Source: Bacillus licheniformis DSM 13 = ATCC 14580 (GTDB lineage: Bacteria > Bacillota > Bacilli > Bacillales > Bacillaceae). From it: DNA of 64,000 nucleotides. Below, piece by piece: positions 25,636 to 33,680 of this stretch. The position numbers were made by a program, and so were the translations under genes. The stretch lies in NCBI RefSeq assembly GCF_000011645.1, contig NC_006270.3, positions 534,501 through 598,500 of the forward strand, given 5' to 3'. The number at the start of each line of letters is the position of its first letter. Position 1 is the first letter of the stretch. The notes beneath the pieces were generated by a model, which saw only the letters and a program-made list of their open reading frames with translations, was not told the DNA's origin and ran no database searches.

Positions 25636-26463
25636 ATGTCGAATCAAGCGGTGTTAAAATTTATCTCGGAACACCAAAATGTACTCGCCGGGAATTTGGC
25701 GGATATTCTGAAAGACTTAAACAGCAACATGACAAACGTGAAGCTGACTGAACACATGTATGAGACGATCAGCAATGAATATATTCATATCCTCATGAAT
25801 GAGTCCGGGGACGGGAATGAAAAATCGATCGACACCATCTACCAGTTCTCTTCAAAAGCCGTACAGCTCGGCGTTCCGCTGAAGCTGCTGTCGTCGGGAT
25901 TATCAGCTTTTTGGAAGCACCTTTACTATGAAATGAACAAGGATGTGCCGGAAGATCAGCAGTGCTATGATTTGATTTGGGAAATCGATAAATTTATCGA
26001 ACCGATCAACAGCGAAATCTTGAATCAGTATGCGATCTCCTGGGAGAAAACCGTTGCTCTGCAAAAGGTCGCATTACAGGAGCTCTCGGCGCCGCTGATC
26101 CCGGTTTTTGAAAATATTACGGTGATGCCGCTTGTCGGCACGATCGATACGGAGCGGGCCAAAAAGATTATGGAAAACCTGTTGAGCGGCGTCGTCAAAC
26201 ACCGGTCTGAAGTCGTGCTCATTGACATTACGGGCGTGCCTGTCGTCGATACGATGGTCGCACACCACATCATGCAGGCTTCCGAAGCCGTCAGACTTGT
26301 CGGAGCTAAATGCCTGCTCGTCGGAATCCGCCCGGAAATCGCGCAGACGATTGTGAATTTGGGAATCGATTTAACTCAGGTTATTACAAAAAATACCCTG
26401 CAAAAAGGAATTCAAACCGCATTAGAAATGACAGACAGAAAAATTGTTTCATTGGAGGAATAA
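25636..26463 (+). CDS. rsbRA: Stressosome protein RsbRA
   Basis: 275 residues from ATG 25636, six bases after AGGGGG. Residues 1-135 are the non-heme globin-like sensor domain and 150-270 the STAS domain, with the RsbT-phosphorylated threonines in GTIDTERAKK (Thr172) and VVDTMVAHH (Thr206). With RsbS it forms the stressosome that holds RsbT. The STAS half looks almost identical to B. subtilis as remembered while the sensor half is strongly diverged. First gene of the sigB operon. Confidence 0.95.
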   Translation: MSNQAVLKFISEHQNVLAGNLADILKDLNSNMTNVKLTEHMYETISNEYIHILMNESGDGNEKSIDTIYQFSSKAVQLGVPLKLLSSGLSAFWKHLYYEMNKDVPEDQQCYDLIWEIDKFIEPINSEILNQYAISWEKTVALQKVALQELSAPLIPVFENITVMPLVGTIDTERAKKIMENLLSGVVKHRSEVVLIDITGVPVVDTMVAHHIMQASEAVRLVGAKCLLVGIRPEIAQTIVNLGIDLTQVITKNTLQKGIQTALEMTDRKIVSLEE

Positions 26464-26466
26464 TCT

Positions 26467-26832
26467 TTGAGGGTACCTAACATTCCAATTTTGAAGCTGT
26501 ATAACTGTTTATTGGTATCCATTCAAGTAGAGCTCGATGACCAAACCGCTCTGAAATTCCAAGAGGACCTGCTGAACAAAATATATGAAACCGGTTCGAA
26601 CGGAGTGGTGATCGATCTGACTTCAGTGGACATCATCGATTCATTCATCGCCAAAGTCCTTGGCGATGTCATTACAATGTCAAAACTGATGGGCGCCAAA
26701 GTCGTTCTGACTGGCATCCAGCCGGCTGTTGCGGTGACATTGATTGAACTCGGCATTTCTTTGGACGAGATCGAGACGGCGCTCGATCTCGAAAAGGGGC
26801 TCGAGACATTGCAGCGGGAATTGGGGGAATAA
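26467..26832 (+). CDS. rsbS: Stressosome scaffold RsbS
   Basis: 121 residues, a single STAS domain with TTG start. The phosphorylated serine is Ser59 in the segment VDIIDSF. RsbS binds and restrains RsbT in the stressosome until phosphorylated. Three bases separate it from rsbRA and two from rsbT. Confidence 0.96.
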   Translation: MRVPNIPILKLYNCLLVSIQVELDDQTALKFQEDLLNKIYETGSNGVVIDLTSVDIIDSFIAKVLGDVITMSKLMGAKVVLTGIQPAVAVTLIELGISLDEIETALDLEKGLETLQRELGE

Positions 26833-26834
26833 AT

Positions 26835-27236
26835 ATGGCAGACCAATCCTGTGTGAAGATTTTGACTGAATGGGACATAGTGGCCGCCAGACAGCTTGGG
26901 CGAAATGTCGCAAAAGAACTGGGGTTCGGCACAGTGGACCAGGCCAGAATCACGACAGCCATCTCAGAGCTGGCGCGTAATATTTATTTGTATGCCGGAA
27001 AAGGCCGAATCTGCATCGAACAGGTTCAGGAAGAAGGAAAAAAGGGGTTGAAAATCGTAGCGGAGGATGAGGGGCCGGGAATCGCTGACATCAAAAAAGT
27101 GATGGAAGACGGTTTTTCAACCTCAGGCGGCCTCGGAGCGGGCCTGCCGGGAGTAAAGCGTCTGATGGACCAATTTGAATTGCATTCGGACGCGGAAAAT
27201 GGAACGGATATACAAGCCGTAAAATGGCTGCGGTAG
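26835..27236 (+). CDS. rsbT: Stressosome kinase RsbT
   Basis: 133 residues with an HPK-like ATPase fold: SELARNIYLYA (N box), EDEGPGI (G1) and GLGAGLPG (G2). On environmental stress it phosphorylates RsbR and RsbS, leaves the stressosome and activates the phosphatase RsbU. Ribosome site GGGGGAAT; ten bases before rsbU. Confidence 0.96.
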   Translation: MADQSCVKILTEWDIVAARQLGRNVAKELGFGTVDQARITTAISELARNIYLYAGKGRICIEQVQEEGKKGLKIVAEDEGPGIADIKKVMEDGFSTSGGLGAGLPGVKRLMDQFELHSDAENGTDIQAVKWLR

Positions 27237-27246
27237 GAGGGAAGGA

Positions 27247-28254
27247 ATGGATTTCAGGGAAGTGATTGAGCAGCGCTATCGACAGCTGCTTAGCCGTTAT
27301 ATATCTGAATTAACAGAGACATCCCTTTATCAGGGGCAGAAATTCAGCAGAAAAACGATTGAACATCAAGTGCCGCCGGAAGAGATTATCAGCATACACC
27401 GAAAAGTTCTGTCTGAATTATATCCGGATCTTCCAGACCATGTGTTCCATTCTCTCGATTTTTTAATTGAAGTGATGATTGGATACGGTTTGGCCTATCA
27501 AGAACATCAAACATTAAGAGGAATTCAGCAGGAAATTAAATCGGAAATTGAAATTGCCGCGAATGTCCAGCAAACGCTGCTTGAGACGACGGTTCCGAAA
27601 GTTGAAGCGCTCGAAATCGGTGCGGTCAGCATTCCGGCCAAGCAAATGAGCGGTGATTATTATCATTTTGTGCGCGACAAGGAATCGATTAATATCGCCA
27701 TTGCGGATGTAATCGGGAAAGGAATACCGGCTGCGTTATGCATGTCGATGATCAAATATGCGATGGACTCTCTGCCGGATTCGGGCACGTCTCCTTCACA
27801 GGTGCTGAAAAACCTGAACAGGGTCGTCGAACAAAATGTAGACCCAAGCATGTTTATTACAATGTTTTATGGCAACTATCATCTTCAAAAACACCTATTT
27901 ACGTTTTCATCTGCCGGTCATGAACCTGGCTTTTATTATTCTTGCAGGGAAAATAAATTTTACGATTTAAACGCAAAAGGCCTCGTTCTTGGCATTTCAT
28001 CAAATTACGACTATGAGCAGTACGAGCAAAAACTGGATATTGGCGATATGATCGTTCTTTTTTCAGATGGTGTAACTGAATGCCGGACAGACAGCGGGTT
28101 TTTGGAGCGGTCTGACTTGCAGAACCTGATTACTGTACATATGGAGAAACCGGCTCAGCAAATGGTTGACAATATATACGAACATCTGCTCAAGCTTCAG
28201 GATTTTCAGCTTCATGATGATTTTACTCTCATTGTTTTAAAAAGAAAGGTTTAA
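27247..28254 (+). CDS. rsbU: PP2C phosphatase RsbU
   Basis: 335 residues. Residues 1-85 form the helical domain that binds RsbT; residues 120-335 are the PPM phosphatase with metal-binding acidic motifs (SGDYYHF, IADVIGKGIPA, VLFSDGVTE, DDFTLIVL). It dephosphorylates RsbV-P to start SigB activation. Its stop codon lies inside the -35 box of the internal SigB promoter. Confidence 0.96.
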   Translation: MDFREVIEQRYRQLLSRYISELTETSLYQGQKFSRKTIEHQVPPEEIISIHRKVLSELYPDLPDHVFHSLDFLIEVMIGYGLAYQEHQTLRGIQQEIKSEIEIAANVQQTLLETTVPKVEALEIGAVSIPAKQMSGDYYHFVRDKESINIAIADVIGKGIPAALCMSMIKYAMDSLPDSGTSPSQVLKNLNRVVEQNVDPSMFITMFYGNYHLQKHLFTFSSAGHEPGFYYSCRENKFYDLNAKGLVLGISSNYDYEQYEQKLDIGDMIVLFSDGVTECRTDSGFLERSDLQNLITVHMEKPAQQMVDNIYEHLLKLQDFQLHDDFTLIVLKRKV

Positions 28255-28274
28255 AGCTTCTCTTCGCTGGGTAA
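28249..28274 (+). promoter_or_regulatory. SigB autoregulatory promoter before rsbV
   Basis: GTTTAA (28249-28254), 14-base spacer, GGGTAA (28269-28274), near-perfect SigB consensus. It drives rsbV-rsbW-sigB-rsbX in the positive feedback loop known in B. subtilis. Confidence 0.9.
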
Positions 28275-28312
28275 TAAACCAGTAGCTCATTAAGAGAACC
28301 AGAGGTGATATT

Positions 28313-28639
28313 GTGAATTTGGCAGTTGATACGAATAAAAATGACCATGTGATAGAAGTAAAAGTTGCGGGCGAAATTGACGTGCACACGGCTCCAACAC
28401 TGCGGGATGAGCTGATGCCGCTCGCGGAAGAAGGAAAAGATCTCAAAGTTAGTCTGAAAGACGTTTCATATATGGACAGCACAGGGCTGGGTGTATTCGT
28501 CGGCATTTACAAAGCGGTAAACAGAACTGGGGGTTCTTTAGTGCTTGAAAATCTGTCAGAGCGTTTGATTCGTTTGTTTGATATTACAGGTTTAAAGGAC
28601 ATCATTGACATTTCTGGAAAGTCAGAGGGTGGATTATAA
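28313..28639 (+). CDS. rsbV: Anti-anti-sigma factor RsbV
   Basis: 108 residues, GTG start after AGAGGTGAT. STAS domain with the phosphorylated serine in MDSTGLG (Ser56). Unphosphorylated RsbV binds RsbW and frees SigB. The stop overlaps the rsbW start, giving coupled translation of the two partners. Confidence 0.96.
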   Translation: MNLAVDTNKNDHVIEVKVAGEIDVHTAPTLRDELMPLAEEGKDLKVSLKDVSYMDSTGLGVFVGIYKAVNRTGGSLVLENLSERLIRLFDITGLKDIIDISGKSEGGL

Positions 28640-29124
28640 TGAAGAGAGCAGCTGATTACATTGAAATGAAGTCACCTGCCAAACCAGAATACGTAGGAAT
28701 CATTCGTTTAACCCTGTCGGGGATTGCAAGCAAGATGGGGTATTCTTATGATGACATCGAAGACTTGAAAATTGCGGTCAGCGAAGCGTGCACAAACGCT
28801 GTGCAGCATGCTTATAAAGCAGACAACAACACAGGAGAGGTCTCCGTCAGATTCGGCGTGTTCGAAGACCGCCTCGAAATCGTCGTCGCCGATCAGGGAG
28901 ACAGTTTTGATATTCAGGATAAACAGAAGGAGCTCGGACCATATTCCCCTGAGCATACGGTAGATCAATTGTCAGAAGGAGGGCTCGGTTTATATTTAAT
29001 GGAGACGCTCATGGATGAAGTGCATGTCCAGATTGACTCAGGCGTAACCGTCTCGATGACAAAGTTCTTAAACAGGGAGCGAGTTGATGATGGCACAACC
29101 GTCCAAAACTACGAAACTAACTAA
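28639..29124 (+). CDS. rsbW: Anti-sigma factor and RsbV kinase RsbW
   Basis: 161 residues, GHKL-type kinase: SEACTNAVQHAY (N box), VADQGDSFD (G1) and EGGLGLYLME (G2). It either binds SigB or phosphorylates RsbV. Its 3' end overlaps the sigB start by about 40 bases, as in B. subtilis. Confidence 0.96.
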   Translation: MKRAADYIEMKSPAKPEYVGIIRLTLSGIASKMGYSYDDIEDLKIAVSEACTNAVQHAYKADNNTGEVSVRFGVFEDRLEIVVADQGDSFDIQDKQKELGPYSPEHTVDQLSEGGLGLYLMETLMDEVHVQIDSGVTVSMTKFLNRERVDDGTTVQNYETN

Positions 29125-29881
29125 AACCGAAGTCGACACGCTGATTAAAAAATATCAGGAGAACCAGGATGAAGACGCTCAGCTGACCCTTGTTCAAACA
29201 TATAAAAATCTGGTGGAAACACTCGCCAAAAAATATTCAAAAGGAAAAAGCTTTCACGAAGATCTATGCCAGGTTGGGATGCTCGGATTGCTTGGAGCCA
29301 TCAAACGCTATGACCCCGATGTGGGAAAATCGTTTGAAGCGTTTGCCATTCCGACCATCATCGGAGAAATCAAACGGTTTCTCCGAGATAAGACCTGGAG
29401 CGTCCACGTTCCGAGAAGGATCAAGGAGCTCGGGCCGAGAATCAAAATGGCGGTGGATCATTTAACGACTGAAACGCAAAGGTCTCCAAGAGTCGATGAG
29501 ATTGCCGAGTTTCTTGACGTTACAGAAGAAGAAGTGCTGGAAACGATGGAGATGGGCAAAAGCTATCAGGCGCTTTCCGTCGACCACAGCATTGAAGCTG
29601 ATGCAGACGGCAGCACGGTGACGATCTTGGACATCGTCGGCTCGCAGGAGGAAGGCTATGAAAAGGTGAACCAAAAGCTGATGCTTGAAAGCGTATTACA
29701 CGTACTATCCGACCGTGAAAAGCAAATCATTGAGCTGACTTACATTCAAAACAAAAGCCAAAAAGAAACCGGCGAAATGCTGGGCATATCGCAAATGCAC
29801 GTCTCACGGCTGCAGCGCAAAGCTGTCAAAAGGCTGAGGGAAGCATTGGCTGAAGATCCGTATATGGAGCTTAAACCATGA
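29084..29881 (+). CDS. sigB: General stress sigma factor SigB
   Basis: 265 residues; the start may be TTG 29084 or the ATGs at 29087 and 29090. Region 2 (DLCQVGMLGLLGAIKRYDP, FEAFAIPTIIGEIKRFLRDK), region 3 (VPRRIKELGPRIK) and the region 4 helix-turn-helix (SQKETGEMLGISQMHVSRLQ) are complete. It directs RNA polymerase to the general stress regulon, which includes gsiB and ydaT here. Confidence 0.97.
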   Translation: MMMAQPSKTTKLTKTEVDTLIKKYQENQDEDAQLTLVQTYKNLVETLAKKYSKGKSFHEDLCQVGMLGLLGAIKRYDPDVGKSFEAFAIPTIIGEIKRFLRDKTWSVHVPRRIKELGPRIKMAVDHLTTETQRSPRVDEIAEFLDVTEEEVLETMEMGKSYQALSVDHSIEADADGSTVTILDIVGSQEEGYEKVNQKLMLESVLHVLSDREKQIIELTYIQNKSQKETGEMLGISQMHVSRLQRKAVKRLREALAEDPYMELKP

Positions 29882-30477
29882 TTTGGACTGAGTCGAATGA
29901 ACACATGCAAGCGCTTGTTTATCAGCTTCCTAAAGAAGGAAAAGCCGTCTGCGGTGACAGTTTTTATTTCCATGCGACTGACGAAACCATGGTGTGCGCA
30001 CTGGCTGACGGGCTTGGCAGCGGTGCGTTGGCACGCGAATCCTCTTCGGTCATCAGCGAAGTTGTCGAAGAGCACGGCCATGAAGATGTCGAAAGCTTGA
30101 TGGAACGGTGCAATCAAGCGCTGAAACATAAGCGCGGTGCGACCGTTTCAATTTTAAAAGTCGATTTTCGAACAAGGACGATCGCTTACAGCTCTGTAGG
30201 CAATATTCGCTTTATCTTATACGCTCCTTCGGACAAATATATCCACCCTCTCCCTGTGACGGGATACATGTCGGGAAAACCGCAAACATACAAAACATTC
30301 ACCTATACGTATGAAAAAGGATCAAGATTCATCATTTATTCAGACGGTTTGGAAGTACCCGCCCTCCGGACTTATTTAAAACAGCACCATACACCGGGAG
30401 ATATATCGAATCAGCTTGAATCATACACACGAATGGGAAAAGACGATCTCACCTATATCATTGGACAGCTTTTTTAA
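29878..30477 (+). CDS. rsbX: Feedback phosphatase RsbX
   Basis: 199 residues, PP2C fold (VCALADGLGSG, ALKHKRGATVSIL, IIYSDGLE). It removes phosphate from RsbS-P and RsbR-P and so resets the stressosome. The start overlaps the sigB stop. Last gene of the operon. Confidence 0.95.
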   Translation: MIWTESNEHMQALVYQLPKEGKAVCGDSFYFHATDETMVCALADGLGSGALARESSSVISEVVEEHGHEDVESLMERCNQALKHKRGATVSILKVDFRTRTIAYSSVGNIRFILYAPSDKYIHPLPVTGYMSGKPQTYKTFTYTYEKGSRFIIYSDGLEVPALRTYLKQHHTPGDISNQLESYTRMGKDDLTYIIGQLF

Positions 30478-30554
30478 GGAAGCTGCCCTTTGATATAGGT
30501 GTTTTTCCGTTTCTTTTGGTACACTAAGAAGACAACATTCTTTTGGAGGCTACA

Positions 30555-32717
30555 ATGGATACTTTAGCGTCAATCGTCAAACAAATCGCAAAAGAAACGG
30601 GGCTTGCGCCAAAGCATGTCGAGAGTGTCATTCAATTATTAGAGGACGGCAACACCGTCCCCTTTATTGCGAGATACCGAAAAGAACAAACGGGCTCCAT
30701 GGATGAAGTCCAAATACAAACTATCTCCGAACGCTGGGGATACATTCAGCATTTAAATCAGCGGAAAGACGAAGTCATCAGGCTGATCGATGAACAGGGC
30801 AAGCTGACCGGACAGCTGAAGCTGGATATAGAAAAAGCGGACAAGCTCCAGGAAGTTGAAGACTTATACAGACCGTTTAAACAAAAACGAAAAACCAAGG
30901 CGACGATCGCCAAAAGCAAAGGGCTTGAACCTTTGGCTGATTTCATCATCTCGCTCCCGCGTAATGAAGATGTAGCAGCCGAAGCCCGCAAGTACATAAA
31001 TGAAGAAAAGGAAGTCATGAGCGCCGAAGAAGCGCTTGAAGGAGCAAAGAACATACTGGCTGAACGGATCTCAGACGAACCGGAATACAGGAAGTGGATC
31101 AGGCAGGAGACTTTTAAAAGAGGAACGCTGAAGTCCGCGGCAAAAGATGCCGAAGCGGATGAGAAGAAAATCTATGAAATGTATTATGAATACGAAGAGC
31201 CGATTCAAAAAATCGTTCCTCATCGCGTACTCGCAGTTAACCGCGGCGAAAAAGAGGAGATTTTGAGAGCGTCGGTCGAGCCGCCGGCAGACCGCATCCA
31301 AGCTTACTTGGAAAAACGGATTTTACAACAAAAGCAAACAAGTGCTCAAGATGTCCTGAAAAGCGCGATCGAAGACGGCTATAAGCGCCTGATTCAGCCG
31401 TCAATCGAGAGGGAAATCAGAAAAGAATTGACGGAAAAGGCGGAAGACCAAGCGATTCACATATTTGCCGAAAATCTGCGCAAGCTGCTGCTGCAGCCGC
31501 CGATGAAAGGAAAGCTCGTTCTCGGCGTCGACCCGGCATTCCGCACAGGCTGCAAGCTGGCAGTCGTGGATGAGACGGGAAAGATGCTCAAGATCGACGT
31601 CATATACCCGCACCCTCCCGTCAATAAGAAAAGCGCCGCCATCGAAAAAGTAAAACGCATCATCGAAGACTTTCAAATCGAGGTCATCGCAATCGGGAAC
31701 GGAACGGCATCAAGAGAGACGGAACAGTTTATCGCCGATCTCTTGAAGGACATCGACAGAAAGGTGTACTATCTGATCGTCAATGAAGCGGGAGCCAGCG
31801 TCTATTCGGCATCAGAGCTTGCGAGGGAAGAATTCCCCGATCTGCAGGTTGAAGAACGGAGCGCCGTGTCGATCGCACGCAGACTCCAAGACCCGCTCGC
31901 CGAACTCGTCAAAATCGATCCCAAGTCGGTCGGGGTCGGCCAGTACCAGCACGATGTCAGCCAGAAAAAACTAAACGATTCGCTCCGCTTTGTCGTGGAA
32001 ACCGTCGTCAACCAGGTCGGCGTCAACGTGAATACTGCATCAGCCGCGCTCTTGCAATATGTGGCCGGACTATCGAAAACAGTCGCGGCCAACATCGTCA
32101 AAAAACGGGATGAGATCGGAAAATTCACGAGCCGGAAAGAGCTGAAAGACATTCCGCGCCTGGGCGCGAAAACGTATGAGCAATGCATCGGCTTTTTAAG
32201 GGTGCCTGACGGCGATGAACCGCTCGACCGGACAGGCATCCACCCGGAGAGCTATAAAGAGACGAGAGAGCTCCTGAAAAAGCTGGGCCTTTCAACAGCC
32301 CAAATCGGCACAAAAGAGCTTCAGGACAAAATCAACGAACTGAATATTTCCGAAGCAGCTGAACAGCTGGGGATCGGGGAAATCACCCTGAAAGACATTT
32401 GCGCCCAGCTGACGAGGCCTGAGCGCGATCCGAGGGATGAAGTCCCTAAACCGCTCTTAAAAACCGATGTGCTTCAATTGGAGGACTTAAAAGAGGGGAT
32501 GGAACTTCAGGGGACAGTGCGGAACGTCGTTGACTTCGGGGCGTTTGTCGACATCGGCGTGAAACAGGACGGGCTCGTCCACATTTCCAAGCTCAGCCAT
32601 TCCTTCGTCAAGCATCCGCTCGACGTTGTGTCGGTCGGGGACATCGTCACCGTATGGGTGGAAGATGTCGACGCTGCAAAAGGAAGGGTCTCCTTATCGA
32701 TGGTAAAAGATCGATAG
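30555..32717 (+). CDS. tex: RNA-binding transcription accessory protein Tex (YdcI)
   Basis: 720 residues from ATG 30555 after TTGGAGG. Domains in order: N-terminal helical region (1-190), YqgF-like nuclease fold (about 325-450, VLGVDPAFRTGCKLAVVD), helix-hairpin-helix pair (500-560, ASAALLQYVAGLSKTVAANIV) and a C-terminal S1 domain (645-718, GTVRNVVDFGAFVDIGVKQDG). Tex proteins bind nucleic acids and affect transcription and stress survival. Same position as ydcI in B. subtilis. Confidence 0.95.
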   Translation: MDTLASIVKQIAKETGLAPKHVESVIQLLEDGNTVPFIARYRKEQTGSMDEVQIQTISERWGYIQHLNQRKDEVIRLIDEQGKLTGQLKLDIEKADKLQEVEDLYRPFKQKRKTKATIAKSKGLEPLADFIISLPRNEDVAAEARKYINEEKEVMSAEEALEGAKNILAERISDEPEYRKWIRQETFKRGTLKSAAKDAEADEKKIYEMYYEYEEPIQKIVPHRVLAVNRGEKEEILRASVEPPADRIQAYLEKRILQQKQTSAQDVLKSAIEDGYKRLIQPSIEREIRKELTEKAEDQAIHIFAENLRKLLLQPPMKGKLVLGVDPAFRTGCKLAVVDETGKMLKIDVIYPHPPVNKKSAAIEKVKRIIEDFQIEVIAIGNGTASRETEQFIADLLKDIDRKVYYLIVNEAGASVYSASELAREEFPDLQVEERSAVSIARRLQDPLAELVKIDPKSVGVGQYQHDVSQKKLNDSLRFVVETVVNQVGVNVNTASAALLQYVAGLSKTVAANIVKKRDEIGKFTSRKELKDIPRLGAKTYEQCIGFLRVPDGDEPLDRTGIHPESYKETRELLKKLGLSTAQIGTKELQDKINELNISEAAEQLGIGEITLKDICAQLTRPERDPRDEVPKPLLKTDVLQLEDLKEGMELQGTVRNVVDFGAFVDIGVKQDGLVHISKLSHSFVKHPLDVVSVGDIVTVWVEDVDAAKGRVSLSMVKDR

Positions 32718-32728
32718 GACTTGAAGTC

Positions 32729-32766
32729 AGCCCGCCGGAAGCTTTATTTTCCGGCGGGCTTATCTT
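32729..32766. terminator. Bidirectional terminator of tex and the TetR gene
   Basis: Strong stem AGCCCGCCGGAA / TTCCGGCGGGCT with an AT loop, followed by TATCTTTT on the plus strand, between convergent genes. Confidence 0.85.
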
Positions 32767-33324
32767 TTACATCGCGATTTTCAACAGGATGCGGTGGACG
32801 ACGCCTGCAATATGTGCCGGCGTCTGAACCATGCCGCCGTTGATCCACTCTTCAAAAATGCCGACCGCTCCGGATACTAGAAATGTAATTTCCATTTCAT
32901 CGCATGCCATCTCATTACCTGATTGCTGCATCATGCTCAATTCTTCGAAAATCTTCTGCTTGAAAAAATCTTTAAATTTATTGATGGTCAAAATGTTTCC
33001 TTTCGGTTTCGTCAATAAAGTGAAGATTGCAGCGTTTTGATAAATATATTCAGTCGTTTTTTCGATGAAGGTGAGCAGATGGTGCGGATCTTCGCTTGGA
33101 AAATAATCATCGTAAAATTTCCCCAGCTGATCAAACAACTCATTCTCGATTTGTTCATACAAATCAAAAACATCCCGATAATGAAGATAAAAAGTCCCGC
33201 GCCCTAAATCAGCGCGCCTCGATAAATCGGAAACGGTAATTTTATTGATTTCTTTCTCATGGAGCAGCTTTAAAAAAGCCTCTTTTATCGCTCTTTTTGT
33301 TTTAATTGACCTTCTGTCCTCCAT
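32767..33324 (-). CDS. TetR-family regulator
   Basis: 185 residues from ATG 33324 (MEDRRSIKTKRAIKEAF) after GGAGGTCA; the open frame runs 26 codons further but lacks a ribosome site. The N-terminal helix-turn-helix is clear (KITVSDLSRRADLGRGTFYLHYRD); the rest is a TetR_C_7/YdgJ-like ligand domain. It is divergent from the MMPL exporter gene, which it most likely represses. Confidence 0.88.
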   Translation of the reverse strand: MEDRRSIKTKRAIKEAFLKLLHEKEINKITVSDLSRRADLGRGTFYLHYRDVFDLYEQIENELFDQLGKFYDDYFPSEDPHHLLTFIEKTTEYIYQNAAIFTLLTKPKGNILTINKFKDFFKQKIFEELSMMQQSGNEMACDEMEITFLVSGAVGIFEEWINGGMVQTPAHIAGVVHRILLKIAM

Positions 33325-33680
33325 CGGTGACCTCCGTTTATAAACAAATTTACGTATGTTGTTCATTATTGAACATCTCAACCCCAATTGCCGATTGAAC
33401 ACCCCATTTGCCCCAAATTATAATGAACATGTGTTTATTAATCAATAGGTGTTTATTTTTTAAAACCTTCAAATATCAATGGCCTATCAGCCGATAAGTT
33501 AATCAAGCGGTTTCAGCTGTTTTCCTGTAAAATGAATGATCTTTCACTTTTGCGAATAAAGTGGTGAAGTAATGAAAAACAGCAAGGACAAGGCTAGCAG
33601 GCGGCTTTTTCTGCCGACTTTCTTAAAATACAAAGAAATCAATCTACCTGCAAAGTTCATAGAGGAGGAATAAAACATCA
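33325..33680. promoter_or_regulatory. Divergent control region between TetR gene and MMPL exporter
   Basis: 356 bases with no gene. GTTCA-TTAT-TGAAC (33361-33374) is a palindrome close to the regulator start. Two direct copies of GTGTTTATT (33431-33439, 33449-33457) stand 18 bases apart. Both are candidate operators. An AGAGGAGG site precedes the exporter start. Confidence 0.45.
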
